NCBI RefSeq assembly: GCF_002251085.2
Contig: NZ_NOJZ02000019.1
Location: 1 to 47,303, forward strand
Direction: 5' to 3'
Source of the DNA: Romboutsia maritimum
Lineage (GTDB): Bacteria > Bacillota > Clostridia > Peptostreptococcales > Peptostreptococcaceae
DNA: 47,303 nucleotides
The notes under the pieces are model-generated. The model worked only from the letters and a program-made list of their open reading frames with translations. It made no database searches and was not told where the DNA came from. Position numbers and translations under genes: made by a program. Below are positions 28,515 through 37,842 of this stretch, piece after piece. The number at the start of each line of letters is the position of its first letter. The stretch's first letter is position 1.

Positions 28515-28523
28515 TGGTAAAAT
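28515..28523 (+). promoter_or_regulatory. candidate extended -10 promoter for dnaE
   Basis: TGGTAAAAT has the TGn extension before a TAAAAT -10 box. It lies between the whiA terminator and the AGGAGGTG ribosome binding site of dnaE. No good -35 is seen, which is usual for extended -10 promoters. Confidence 0.45.
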
Positions 28524-28550
28524 AAAATTTATAAGTCAGGAGGTGTTGAA

Positions 28551-31500
28551 ATGAGCAAAGATTTTGTTCATCTTCATGTGCATACAGAGTATAGCTTGCT
28601 TGACGGATTTTCAAGAATAAAAAAATTGTTGAGTAAAGCTAAAGAATTAAATATGAGTTCTATTGCTATAACTGATCATGGTTGTATGTTCGGAGCGATA
28701 GATTTTTATAAAGCAGCAAAAAAAGAAGGTATAAAACCAATAATAGGGTGTGAAGTTTATACAGCAGCAAGAGGGTTAAAAGATAAAGATCCTAATTTTG
28801 ATAAATATCAAGGTCACTTAGTCTTATTGGCTAAGGATATGGAAGGCTATAAAAATTTAATTAAAATGGTGTCTACAGCGTATGTAGAGGGTTTTTATTA
28901 TAAACCAAGGGTAGACATTGAGGAACTAAAAAAACATAGCAAAGGTATAATTGCTTTATCTGCATGTTTAGCGGGTGACGTTTCAAGGGCTCTTATGAAT
29001 AGAAATTATGATAAGGCAAAAGAAATAGCATTAACATACAGAGATATATTTGGAGAAGAAAATTTTTATTTAGAAATACAAGATCATAATTTACAAGAAC
29101 AAAAAGAGGTAAATTTAGGTCTAGTTAAATTATCTAAAGAAATTGGAGTACCATTAGTAGCGACAAATGATGTTCATTATGTAGAAAAAAAGGATTCAAA
29201 AATTCATGATGTTCTTATGTGTATACAAATGGGAAAAATTTTAAATGATCCAGCTAGAATGAGATTTGGTAGTGATGAATTTTACTTGAAATCAAGAGAA
29301 GAAATTGAAGTATTATTTCCATATGCGATAGAGGCAGTTGAAAATACTGTAAAAATAGCACAGAGATGTAATGTTGAGTTTGATTTTAATACTATACATT
29401 TACCAAATTATGAGGTTCCAGAAGGATATACTACGGAGAGTTATTTAAAGGAATTGTGTTTTAATGGATTGAATGATAGATATGAAAATCCTAGTCAAGA
29501 AGTTATAGATAGACTTAATTATGAACTAGATATAATTGTTAAAATGGGATATGTAGAGTATTTCTTAATAACATGGGATTTTATAAATTTTTCAAAAGAA
29601 AATAATATTATGGTAGGTCCAGGACGTGGTAGTGCAGCAGGTTCAATAGTTGCATATACACTTAAAATAACAGATATAGATCCTATAAAATATTCATTAT
29701 TATTTGAGAGATTCTTAAATCCAGAACGTGTATCTATGCCAGATATAGATATAGATTTTTGTTATGAGAGAAGAGAAGAAGTTATAGAGTATGTAAAAAG
29801 AAAATATGGAGAAGACCATGTAGCTCAGATAATAACATTTGGAACTATGGGAGCAAAAGCAGCTATAAGAGATGTTGGAAGGGTTTTAGATGTAAATTAC
29901 AATAAAGTAGATAAAATAGCGAAGGAGATACCTTTTGCATTAGGTATGACTATTGATAAAGCATTAGAAACGAATCCAAATTTAAGGGAAATATATGATC
30001 AAGATCAAGAAACAAAGGAAATTATAGATATATCTAAACAAATAGAAGGTATGTTAAGACATGCATCAACACATGCGGCGGGTGTGGTTATATCAAAGAA
30101 ACCTGTTGATGAATATGTACCTTTATATGAGAATAAAGGGGCAATAAGTACTCAGTACACTATGACTACATTAGAAGAACTCGGTCTTTTAAAAATGGAT
30201 TTTCTAGGACTTAGAACGCTTACAGTTATAAGGGATGCTTTAGATTTGATAGAAAAAAACTATAATACTAGAATTGATTTTTCGAAAATGGACTACAATG
30301 ATTCAAAGGTTTATGAGTTACTATCCTCAGGAAACACTTTAGGTGTATTCCAGTTGGAGAGTGCCGGGATGAGAAGCTTTATGAAACAACTTAAGCCAAA
30401 TAATTTTGAGGATATAGTTGCAGGAATATCATTATATAGACCAGGTCCAATGGACTCTATACCTAAGTATATAGACAATAAAAATAATCCTAGCCATGTA
30501 ACTTATTTACATGAAAAGTTAAGACCGATAATGGATGTTACTTATGGATGTTTGGTATATCAAGAACAGGTTATGCAGGTGGTTAGAGATTTAGGTGGAT
30601 ATAGTTATGGGCGAAGTGATTTAGTAAGAAGAGCTATGGGAAAAAAGAAAATGGATGTTATGGAAGAAGAAAGACAATATTTCATTCATGGAAAAAAAGA
30701 TGATAGTGGAAATTTAGAGATTACTGGATGTGTAAGAAATGGTGTTCCTGAAGAAATTGCCAATAAAATATTTGATGACATGATAGACTTTGCAAAATAT
30801 GCATTTAATAAATCTCATGCTGCAGCATATGGAGTTTTAGCATATGAAACAGCATATTTAAAGGCATATTATCCAGTTGAATTTATGGCTGCATTAATAA
30901 CTAGTGTAATGGGAAATACAGATAAGGTTGTAGAATATACTAGAGAATGTAACTTATTAGATATAGAAATATTAAAGCCAGATATAAATAAAAGTTTTTC
31001 TAAATTCTCTGTAGAAGATAAAAATATAAGATTTGGTTTAGCAGCAGTAAAAAATGTTGGTGTAAATATTATAAATAATATAATTAATGAAAGAGAAAAA
31101 AATGGAAAATTTATAGATATAATTGATTTAGCAAAAAGACTAGATTCTAAGGATATAAATAAGAGGGTATTAGAGAGTTTAATAAAATGTGGGGCATTTG
31201 ATGGAATAAGTGAAAATAGAGCTAGTTTGATTGCTGGATATGAACAATTATTAGATAGTGTATCAATGGATAGAAAGAAAAATGTTCAAGGACAAATTTC
31301 TTTATTTGATGCAATAGGAACAGACGAAGATACATCACAATTTAAGGAAGTTTATACTTTGCCAAAAATAAAAGAATATGAAGAAAGAGAAAGATTAAAC
31401 CTAGAAAAAGAAGTTTTAGGTATATATGTAAGTGGACATCCGTTATCTCAATATGAAGAAGAATTAAGTAGAAATACATCAATAGATAATGGCAAAATAA

Positions 31501-32045
31501 ATGCCCTAAAGGAAGATGAAGAAGCATATTTAAACTTAGATGAAAAAGAAGTTATAATAGGTGGAATGATAGTAAATAAAACAATAAAAACAACTAAAAG
31601 AAATGATATAATGGCATTTTTAGAATTAGAAGATTTATATGGAACAATAGAAGTAATAGTATTTCCACAAACGTTAAAAAGATATAATCCTATTATGAAT
31701 GAAGATAATATAATATATGTGAAGGGTTCACTAAGTATAAAAGAAGGAGAAAATGCAAAACTTATAGCTAGAGAAATCAGGGATATAAATGATAACATAA
31801 ATAATCAGAAAAAATCAAAAGAGGGTATGTATTTAAAAGTAAATAGTTTTAGTGATAAAGATATTATTGATAAAATTATGGATGTATTAAACGTATACCC
31901 AGGAAAAGAACATATTTATTTATATGCTGAAGATACAAAACAATTATATCTTTGGAATAAAATAACTATAAATATTAATGAAAAACTTATAGAAAAATTA
32001 GAAAATATACTTCCTAAAGAAAATATTAAAGTGAAAAAAAGTTAA
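28551..32045 (+). CDS. dnaE: DNA polymerase III alpha subunit (DnaE)
   Basis: Replicative polymerase of the DnaE1/DnaE3 type, 1164 residues. An N-terminal PHP domain (HLHVHTEYSLLDG at 5-17; ITDHGCMFGA) is followed by the palm with GPGRGSAAGS and the catalytic aspartates in MPDIDIDFCYERR (about residue 395). The thumb/fingers region is next (STHAAGVVIS; LYRPGPMDSIPKY; AMGKKKMDVMEEE). A helix-hairpin-helix region and a C-terminal OB-fold (IIGGMIVNKTIKTTKRNDIMAF) complete the protein. The AGGAGGTG site before the ATG is strong. Firmicutes usually also have PolC elsewhere. pfkA and pyk follow, a common clostridial order. Confidence 0.96.
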   Translation: MSKDFVHLHVHTEYSLLDGFSRIKKLLSKAKELNMSSIAITDHGCMFGAIDFYKAAKKEGIKPIIGCEVYTAARGLKDKDPNFDKYQGHLVLLAKDMEGYKNLIKMVSTAYVEGFYYKPRVDIEELKKHSKGIIALSACLAGDVSRALMNRNYDKAKEIALTYRDIFGEENFYLEIQDHNLQEQKEVNLGLVKLSKEIGVPLVATNDVHYVEKKDSKIHDVLMCIQMGKILNDPARMRFGSDEFYLKSREEIEVLFPYAIEAVENTVKIAQRCNVEFDFNTIHLPNYEVPEGYTTESYLKELCFNGLNDRYENPSQEVIDRLNYELDIIVKMGYVEYFLITWDFINFSKENNIMVGPGRGSAAGSIVAYTLKITDIDPIKYSLLFERFLNPERVSMPDIDIDFCYERREEVIEYVKRKYGEDHVAQIITFGTMGAKAAIRDVGRVLDVNYNKVDKIAKEIPFALGMTIDKALETNPNLREIYDQDQETKEIIDISKQIEGMLRHASTHAAGVVISKKPVDEYVPLYENKGAISTQYTMTTLEELGLLKMDFLGLRTLTVIRDALDLIEKNYNTRIDFSKMDYNDSKVYELLSSGNTLGVFQLESAGMRSFMKQLKPNNFEDIVAGISLYRPGPMDSIPKYIDNKNNPSHVTYLHEKLRPIMDVTYGCLVYQEQVMQVVRDLGGYSYGRSDLVRRAMGKKKMDVMEEERQYFIHGKKDDSGNLEITGCVRNGVPEEIANKIFDDMIDFAKYAFNKSHAAAYGVLAYETAYLKAYYPVEFMAALITSVMGNTDKVVEYTRECNLLDIEILKPDINKSFSKFSVEDKNIRFGLAAVKNVGVNIINNIINEREKNGKFIDIIDLAKRLDSKDINKRVLESLIKCGAFDGISENRASLIAGYEQLLDSVSMDRKKNVQGQISLFDAIGTDEDTSQFKEVYTLPKIKEYEERERLNLEKEVLGIYVSGHPLSQYEEELSRNTSIDNGKINALKEDEEAYLNLDEKEVIIGGMIVNKTIKTTKRNDIMAFLELEDLYGTIEVIVFPQTLKRYNPIMNEDNIIYVKGSLSIKEGENAKLIAREIRDINDNINNQKKSKEGMYLKVNSFSDKDIIDKIMDVLNVYPGKEHIYLYAEDTKQLYLWNKITININEKLIEKLENILPKENIKVKKS

Positions 32046-32184
32046 TTAAACGTTATAAAAAAATAATATTAAAGTGAAAAATATATATAATAATATTATG
32101 AAAATTTGAGTTTAATATATGATATAATAACAAAAAATGGAATATTTTGCATTAAAATTTTTAACCTCGATGGGATGAAAAATC

Positions 32185-32213
32185 AACACAGGGACAAAAA
32201 ATGTCCTTGTGTT
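32185..32213 (+). repeat. hairpin in the pfkA 5' leader
   Basis: AACACAGGGACA (32185-32196) pairs with TGTCCTTGTGTT (32202-32213) through 12 bp with one G·U, loop AAAAA. No T-run follows on the plus strand. It ends about 14 bases before the AGGAGG site of pfkA, so it is a leader structure rather than a terminator for that strand. Confidence 0.55.
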
Positions 32214-32240
32214 AAAAAGATTATTTAGGAGGTAAAGACA

Positions 32241-33200
32241 ATGAAAACTATAGGGATATTGACAAGTGGAGGAGATGCTCCTGGAATGAATGCAGCTATA
32301 AGAGCTGTAGTAAGATCTGCAATTTATTATGATTGCAAAGTATATGGTATTAATAGAGGATACAAAGGATTGTTAGAAGAAGATTTGATAGAAATGGACT
32401 TATCTTCGGTTGGAGATATTATACATAGAGGTGGAACAATATTAAAGTCCTCAAGATGTGAAGAGTTTAAGACAGAAGAAGGAAGATTAAAAGGAGTAAA
32501 AATTTTAAAAAAATATAAAATAGACTATTTAGTTGTAATAGGTGGAGATGGTTCATTTAATGGTGCACAAAAGTTGAGTGAATTAGGATTTCCAGCAATA
32601 GGAATACCTGGAACGATAGACAATGATTTAGCTTATACTGATTATACTATAGGATTTGATACGGCTATGAATACAATAATTGAAGCTATAGGTAAAATAA
32701 GAGATACAAGTTCTTCTCATGAAAGAGTAAATATAATAGAAGTAATGGGAAGATATTGTGGAGATTTAGCATTATATTCAGGTCTTGCAGGTGGAGCAGA
32801 AACTATAATAGTACCAGAAGTAAATATAGAAGTAGAAGAAATATGTAATAAACTAAATGCTACTAAAAAAAGGGGAAAAAGACATAGTATTATAGTTTTA
32901 GCTGAAGGAGTAGGTAATGCTCAAGATTTAGGTAAAGAAATAGTTAACCAAACAGGTGCAGATTTAAGGATTACAGTATTAGGTCATGTACAAAGGGGTG
33001 GAAGTCCTTCTGCATTTGATAGAATACTTGCAAGTAAAATGGGTGTAAGAGCAGTTGAATTATTATTAGATGGAAAAGCAGCTAGAGTTGTGGGAGTTAA
33101 AGATAATAAGATAATTGATATGGAAATTAATAAAGCTTTATCAATGAAAAAAGAATTTGATAAGGATACCCACGAAATGGTAAAGATACTATCTAGATAA
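32241..33200 (+). CDS. pfkA: ATP-dependent 6-phosphofructokinase
   Basis: Commits fructose-6-phosphate to glycolysis. 319 residues, the bacterial homotetrameric type. Motifs: [20 protein letters not shown] at the N terminus, ATP/catalytic GGDGSFNGA, active-site [19 protein letters not shown], and [12 protein letters not shown]. The effector-site region [15 protein letters not shown] is also present. AGGAGG precedes the ATG. pyk follows after 18 bases, forming a glycolytic pair. Confidence 0.96.
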   Translation: MKTIGILTSGGDAPGMNAAIRAVVRSAIYYDCKVYGINRGYKGLLEEDLIEMDLSSVGDIIHRGGTILKSSRCEEFKTEEGRLKGVKILKKYKIDYLVVIGGDGSFNGAQKLSELGFPAIGIPGTIDNDLAYTDYTIGFDTAMNTIIEAIGKIRDTSSSHERVNIIEVMGRYCGDLALYSGLAGGAETIIVPEVNIEVEEICNKLNATKKRGKRHSIIVLAEGVGNAQDLGKEIVNQTGADLRITVLGHVQRGGSPSAFDRILASKMGVRAVELLLDGKAARVVGVKDNKIIDMEINKALSMKKEFDKDTHEMVKILSR

Positions 33201-33218
33201 ACTATAGGAGGAATAATT

Positions 33219-34979
33219 ATGTTAAAAAGTATGAAAAAAACAAAAATAGTTTGTACGTTAGGTCCAGCATCAGATAGTGAAGAAATTTTGACTAATCTTA
33301 TTGAAAATGGTTTAAATGTATGTAGATTTAATTTTTCACATGGAACTCAAGAGGAACAAAAAATAAGAATGGATTTAGTTAAAAAGATAAGAAAAAGTTT
33401 AAATAAGCCAATAGCTATGTTATTAGATACTAAGGGTCCAGAAATAAGAACGGGAAAATTTGAAGATCCAGAGGTTTTTTTAGAAGAAGGTAAAAAATTT
33501 ATAATAACTATGAAGGATGTAATTGGAACAAAGGATATTTGTACAGTTACATATAAAAATCTTGTTAAAGATGTAAAATCTGGAGATTTAATATTAATAG
33601 ATGACGGATTAGTAGGATTAAGAGTTGAAGAAATAAATGATGAAGATATAGTTTGTTTAGTTGAAAATTCAGGAATAGTAAAAGATCATAAAGGGGTAAA
33701 TCTTCCAGGGGTAAAGGTTAATTTACCGTCAATAACATCAAAAGATATAAGTGATATAGAGTTTGGAATAGCTCAAGGAATAGACTATATAGCTGCATCA
33801 TTTGTAAGAAAAGCATCTGATGTATTAGCTATAAGAGAAATTTTAGAAAAAAATAATGCTACTAATATAGAAATAATATCAAAAATAGAAAATCAAGAAG
33901 GTGTAGAAAATCTAGATGAAATATTAAAAGTTTCTGATGGACTTATGGTAGCTAGAGGAGATTTAGGAGTAGAAATACCAACAGAAGAAATGCCGATAGT
34001 TCAAAAAATGATGATAAAAAAATGTAATAAATTAGCAAAACCAGTAATAACAGCAACTCAAATGTTAGATTCAATGATTAGAAATCCAAGACCAACTAGA
34101 GCTGAGGTTACAGATGTGGCAAATGCTATATATGATGGAACTGATGCAATAATGCTGTCAGGTGAAACGGCTGCAGGAAAATACCCAGTTGAAGCTGTGA
34201 AAATGATGGCAACAATAGCAAAAAGAACAGAAGAAACTTTAAATTATGAAAAATTATTAGAAGAAGCAGGAATGAATAATATAACAGTCACAGATGCAAT
34301 AAGCCATGCTACATGTTCTACGGCAGTAGATTTAGATGCATCATCTATAATAACATCTACTTCATCAGGATATACATCAAGAATGGTTTCTAAATTTAGA
34401 CCAAAAGCTCCAATAATAGCGACAACAGAAGATGAAAAAATAATGAGAAAATTAGCTCTTACTTGGGGAGTTTATCCAGTAAAAGCATATCATGCTGGAA
34501 ATACAGATGAAGTTATAGAAAATTCTATACAAGCAGCTAAACAAGCTGAATACATAGGAAATGGGGAATTAGTCGTAATTACAGCTGGAGTACCAGTTGG
34601 AGTAAGTGGAACTACTAATTTAATAAAAGTACACGTAATTAGTGAAGAGATTGTGCAAGGAATCGGTGTAGGTAATCAGACTGTTGAAGGAAAAGTTCGT
34701 ATAATTAAAAATGTATCTGATTGTAAAGAATTTAATGAAGGTGATATACTTGTGACTTCAATGACTGAGAGAGAATTAAATCCTTATATAGAAAAAGCTG
34801 GAGCTATAGTTACAGAAGAAGGTGGTATGACTTCACATGCAGCTATAGTAGGATTAAATTTAGATAAACCAGTAATAGTATCAGCGTTAAATATAATGGA
34901 ATTAGTTAAAGATGGAGAAGCAGTTACAGTAGACGCTTCAAGAGGTGTAATATATAGAGGTTCAACTAGGGTTTTATAA
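33219..34979 (+). CDS. pyk: pyruvate kinase with C-terminal PEP-utiliser domain
   Basis: Converts PEP and ADP to pyruvate and ATP. 586 residues. The barrel has KIVCTLGPASDSEE at the N terminus, MLLDTKGPEIRTG, the catalytic lysine region EIISKIENQEG, MVARGDLGVEIP and ITATQMLDSMIRNPRPTRAE. The extra C-terminal domain (about 475-586) resembles the phosphohistidine domain of PEP-utilising enzymes, with GGMTSHAAIVG carrying the His. This extension is known in Bacillus-type enzymes. AGGAGG precedes the ATG at 33219; a second in-frame ATG four codons later is also possible. Confidence 0.96.
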   Translation: MLKSMKKTKIVCTLGPASDSEEILTNLIENGLNVCRFNFSHGTQEEQKIRMDLVKKIRKSLNKPIAMLLDTKGPEIRTGKFEDPEVFLEEGKKFIITMKDVIGTKDICTVTYKNLVKDVKSGDLILIDDGLVGLRVEEINDEDIVCLVENSGIVKDHKGVNLPGVKVNLPSITSKDISDIEFGIAQGIDYIAASFVRKASDVLAIREILEKNNATNIEIISKIENQEGVENLDEILKVSDGLMVARGDLGVEIPTEEMPIVQKMMIKKCNKLAKPVITATQMLDSMIRNPRPTRAEVTDVANAIYDGTDAIMLSGETAAGKYPVEAVKMMATIAKRTEETLNYEKLLEEAGMNNITVTDAISHATCSTAVDLDASSIITSTSSGYTSRMVSKFRPKAPIIATTEDEKIMRKLALTWGVYPVKAYHAGNTDEVIENSIQAAKQAEYIGNGELVVITAGVPVGVSGTTNLIKVHVISEEIVQGIGVGNQTVEGKVRIIKNVSDCKEFNEGDILVTSMTERELNPYIEKAGAIVTEEGGMTSHAAIVGLNLDKPVIVSALNIMELVKDGEAVTVDASRGVIYRGSTRVL

Positions 34980-34991
34980 AAAATGTATTTG

Positions 34992-35006
34992 AATTTTTAG
35001 AAAATT
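34992..35006 (+). promoter_or_regulatory. near-consensus CodY box, copy 1
   Basis: AATTTTTAGAAAATT matches the CodY consensus AATTTTCWGAAAATT at 14 of 15 bases. It lies 13 bases after the pyk stop and before the terminator at 35071. A/T-rich background raises chance matches, but a second copy lies 130 bases on. Confidence 0.55.
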
Positions 35007-35070
35007 TAAAATATTATAAAAATAACTTGAAAATAATAGTATAAGGTGATATTATATTTTTAAGTTACAC

Positions 35071-35111
35071 AATTAGCCACTAAGTGAAAAATGTAATCTT
35101 AGTGGCTAATT
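35071..35111 (+). terminator. hairpin after pyk
   Basis: AATTAGCCACTAAG (35071-35084) pairs exactly with CTTAGTGGCTAATT (35098-35111), followed by only a short T-run (TT then AAAAAAT). It separates pyk from the NSS transporter. Confidence 0.7.
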
Positions 35112-35121
35112 TTAAAAAATA

Positions 35122-35136
35122 AATTTTCGGAAAATT
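35122..35136 (+). promoter_or_regulatory. near-consensus CodY box, copy 2
   Basis: AATTTTCGGAAAATT is a perfect palindrome-type CodY motif except G at the W position (14/15). It is 85 bases before the amino-acid transporter start. CodY represses nutrient-uptake genes when branched-chain amino acids and GTP are high, so control of the transporter is plausible. Confidence 0.7.
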
Positions 35137-35220
35137 TAAAAAATTTAGAAAGTGTAACTGGATTTATATCACATTTATTATTTTTATAGCATACTTATAA
35201 TAAAAAAGGGGGGATTATAC

Positions 35221-36795
35221 ATGGAGGAAAGTAGAGAAAATTGGGGCTCAAAAATAGGCCTTATATTAGCTATGGCAGGTAATGCCGTTGGGTTGGGAAA
35301 CTTTTGGAGATTCCCGTATGTAGCTGCTTCAAATGGTGGAGGAGCATTTATGATACCATATTTCTTTGCACTAATAGTTATAGGTATTCCTATAATGTTA
35401 GTGGAATGGAGTATAGGACGTTATGGAGGTAAACATGGTCATGGGACATTAGGACCAATGATGTATTTACAAGCAAAACAAGCAATGAAACCTAAAAAAG
35501 CAATTATAGTAGGATCTTTATGTGGTATGATAGCATTTGCAGTTACTATCTTAGTTAACTCTTATTACAATCATATAATTGGTTGGTCACTAGGATATGC
35601 AGTTCATTCATTATTAGGAACATATATGAAGCCAGGTGTGGATTCAGCAGCATTTTTTGCTTCATATGTTCAAAATCCAGCAATGTTAATATTCTGGGTT
35701 ATATCACTTTTATTTTTAGCAATGGCAGTAATGAAAGGTATACAAAAAGGTATAGAATCTTGGGCAAAATTAATGATGCCTACACTTTATGTATTTGGGA
35801 TAATTTTAGGAATTAGAGCATTAACATTAGGTTCTCCAGTAAATCCTGATTGGAGTTCATTAGCAGGACTTAACTTTATATGGAACCCAGATTTTAGCCG
35901 ATTATCATGGCAATCAGCAATAGCAGCAGCAGGTCAAATATTCTTCACATTATCTTTAGGAATGGGTATAATACACAATTATGCTTCATATTTACAACCT
36001 GATGAGGATATAGTAACATCTTCAGTTGCAACTATATCTTTAAATGAATTTGCAGAGGTTATTTTAGGAGGTACAGCAGTTATACCTATAGCATATGCAT
36101 TTTTAGGACCAGAAGGCATAAAAGGTAGCATAGGCTTAGCATTTATGGCACTTCCTAATGTATTTACTAACATGGCTGGTGGAGGTATATTTGGGGCTAT
36201 GTGGTTCTTATTATTATTCTTTGCTGGTATAACATCTGCAATAGCTATGTACAATTATTTAGTTGCTTTATTAGAAGAAGACTTAGGAATAGAAAGAAAG
36301 AAAGGAGCTATTATAGTATTTATTGGATACTTAATAGTAGGAGCTCCAATAGCGCTAGAATCAGTTTTAACTAAGAGTGCTAATTTATTCTATTTCACAG
36401 AAGTAGATAACTGGATAGGAAATTATTTATTAATAGTTTTAGGATTGATAGAAATAATAATAATTGGTTGGTGTGTTAAAGATAGCGCGCTTGAAGAAAT
36501 GAACAAAGGTGGATTATGGAAAGTTCCTAAATGGTTCTTTAGATTATTCCATCAATTCTTAACACCAGTTACAATAATAGTATTTTTAGTATTCTTTACA
36601 AGAGATTATGCTATAGCTGGTAACTTTAAGTTAGTACCATCATATGTTGCAAATATGCCTGATTTTGTTATATGGGTTAATTTAGCTAGATTAGTGGTAT
36701 TCACAGTACTTGTAATAGGATTTATACAATCATATAAATCTATTAAGACTAAATATAAAGAAGAAATAGATAATAATAAAGTAAAGAGTATATAA
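35221..36795 (+). CDS. sodium-dependent amino acid transporter (NSS/SNF family, MetP-like)
   Basis: Sodium-coupled symporter of the inner membrane, 524 residues with about 12 hydrophobic helices. The first helix holds the sodium/substrate signature GLILAMAGNAVGLGNFWRFPY with NGGGAFMIPYF after it. FTLSLGMGIIHNYASYL and the following helices fit the LeuT fold. A run of G's (35208-35214 region) precedes the ATG. The 33-residue gene just downstream resembles the small subunit of MetPS-type methionine/alanine importers, which favours a neutral amino-acid substrate. A CodY box lies upstream. Confidence 0.93.
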   Translation: MEESRENWGSKIGLILAMAGNAVGLGNFWRFPYVAASNGGGAFMIPYFFALIVIGIPIMLVEWSIGRYGGKHGHGTLGPMMYLQAKQAMKPKKAIIVGSLCGMIAFAVTILVNSYYNHIIGWSLGYAVHSLLGTYMKPGVDSAAFFASYVQNPAMLIFWVISLLFLAMAVMKGIQKGIESWAKLMMPTLYVFGIILGIRALTLGSPVNPDWSSLAGLNFIWNPDFSRLSWQSAIAAAGQIFFTLSLGMGIIHNYASYLQPDEDIVTSSVATISLNEFAEVILGGTAVIPIAYAFLGPEGIKGSIGLAFMALPNVFTNMAGGGIFGAMWFLLLFFAGITSAIAMYNYLVALLEEDLGIERKKGAIIVFIGYLIVGAPIALESVLTKSANLFYFTEVDNWIGNYLLIVLGLIEIIIIGWCVKDSALEEMNKGGLWKVPKWFFRLFHQFLTPVTIIVFLVFFTRDYAIAGNFKLVPSYVANMPDFVIWVNLARLVVFTVLVIGFIQSYKSIKTKYKEEIDNNKVKSI

Positions 36796-36816
36796 AATTA
36801 TAGAGAGGATGATTTT

Positions 36817-36918
36817 ATGACTACTGCAGCATGGGTATTTATGGGGGTTATATGGTGTACTATATTTATTACTGTAGGTATATCAATGAGTAAAATAGTA
36901 AAAGATCAAAGGAGTTAG
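36817..36918 (+). CDS. small subunit of the NSS transporter (MetS-like), 33 residues
   Basis: A short gene 21 bases after the NSS transporter, with GAGAGGATG as ribosome binding site. The product starts MTTAAWVFMGVIWCTIFITV, has one membrane helix, and ends SKIVKDQRS. Size, the MTTxA start, the single helix and the position match the methionine/alanine import small subunit (MetS) seen beside MetP. It precedes a strong terminator. Confidence 0.85.
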   Translation: MTTAAWVFMGVIWCTIFITVGISMSKIVKDQRS

Positions 36919-36939
36919 AGTGTAGAAATTTATAAAAGA

Positions 36940-36967
36940 AAACCCTACAATTTTGTAGGGTTTTTAC
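36940..36967 (+). terminator. terminator of the NSS-small subunit operon
   Basis: AAACCCTACAA pairs with TTGTAGGGTTT, followed by TTTA. It lies 22 bases after the small-subunit gene. Confidence 0.9.
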
Positions 36968-37066
36968 TAAATAGAAATTATTATAAAATTATAAAGATAA
37001 GAGAATTAAAAAAATTCTGATAAATATAAGTTTTATATAGTACTATATACTCAAGGAGGTGCTTTA

Positions 37067-37765
37067 ATGAATTCAAATTTAGTAATAAGTACAATTAATC
37101 AACTGACTAAAGAAATAGAAAAAATAAAAACTATAAAAGATACTAAAATAAATAAGTATATATTAAGCCTAGAAAGTATAGCAAAAGAATATGAAGAAAT
37201 AGATATAACAGAAAGCTTTAAAAAACAATATACTCAGTTAAATTCAAAAGGATTGGAGCTTTTAAAAGAAATAAAAGATTCAAAAGGAAGAGATGTAGAT
37301 AAATTAGAAACTAGTATATCAGTATATATAAGATATTTAAAAGCATCATTATGTGATTTTAAAGGTAATACTAACTACTTAAGAAAATACATAACAAGTT
37401 TCTTATTTAGTACGATATTATTTTTAGCATTATCTCCTCAATTTTATGGACCGATACTACCGATATTATTTTTCTTACCAATATATCTAGGATTAAGAGG
37501 GGTTAAAAAAAGATCTATAAGTGGATTTTATATGAGTATGAGTTTAGTACCTGTAGCACTTATGACATCATTTACTTGGATAAGATATGGTATCAATGCA
37601 ATTGGAGATTATACAGGTGCTGTAGAGGCTATTATAAAAAGTGGAGTATCTGAAGGTTTAGCACAAAACTTAGTTTACTTAGGCCCAACATGTGGAATTA
37701 TATTACTATTATTTGCTTGTTTACAACTATATAGAGGATATAAAAGTAGAGATTTATTTATATAA
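37067..37765 (+). CDS. membrane protein of unknown function
   Basis: Not recognised. 232 residues: an N-terminal soluble half of about 100 residues rich in Lys/Glu with heptad-like spacing (probable coiled coil), then about four membrane helices. These are FLFSTILFLALSP with ILPILFFLPIYLGL, SMSLVPVALMTSF, and LGPTCGIILLLFACLQL. AAGGAGGTG gives a strong ribosome binding site 6 bases before the ATG. It stands alone between a terminator and the rlmD-type gene. Confidence 0.8.
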   Translation: MNSNLVISTINQLTKEIEKIKTIKDTKINKYILSLESIAKEYEEIDITESFKKQYTQLNSKGLELLKEIKDSKGRDVDKLETSISVYIRYLKASLCDFKGNTNYLRKYITSFLFSTILFLALSPQFYGPILPILFFLPIYLGLRGVKKRSISGFYMSMSLVPVALMTSFTWIRYGINAIGDYTGAVEAIIKSGVSEGLAQNLVYLGPTCGIILLLFACLQLYRGYKSRDLFI

Positions 37766-37842
37766 GGGCTTTATAAGCTCTTATTTTTTTGGTAAAATAA
37801 ACTCTTGTAGCTTGTTAAAATAAATGTACGGAGGATGAACCG

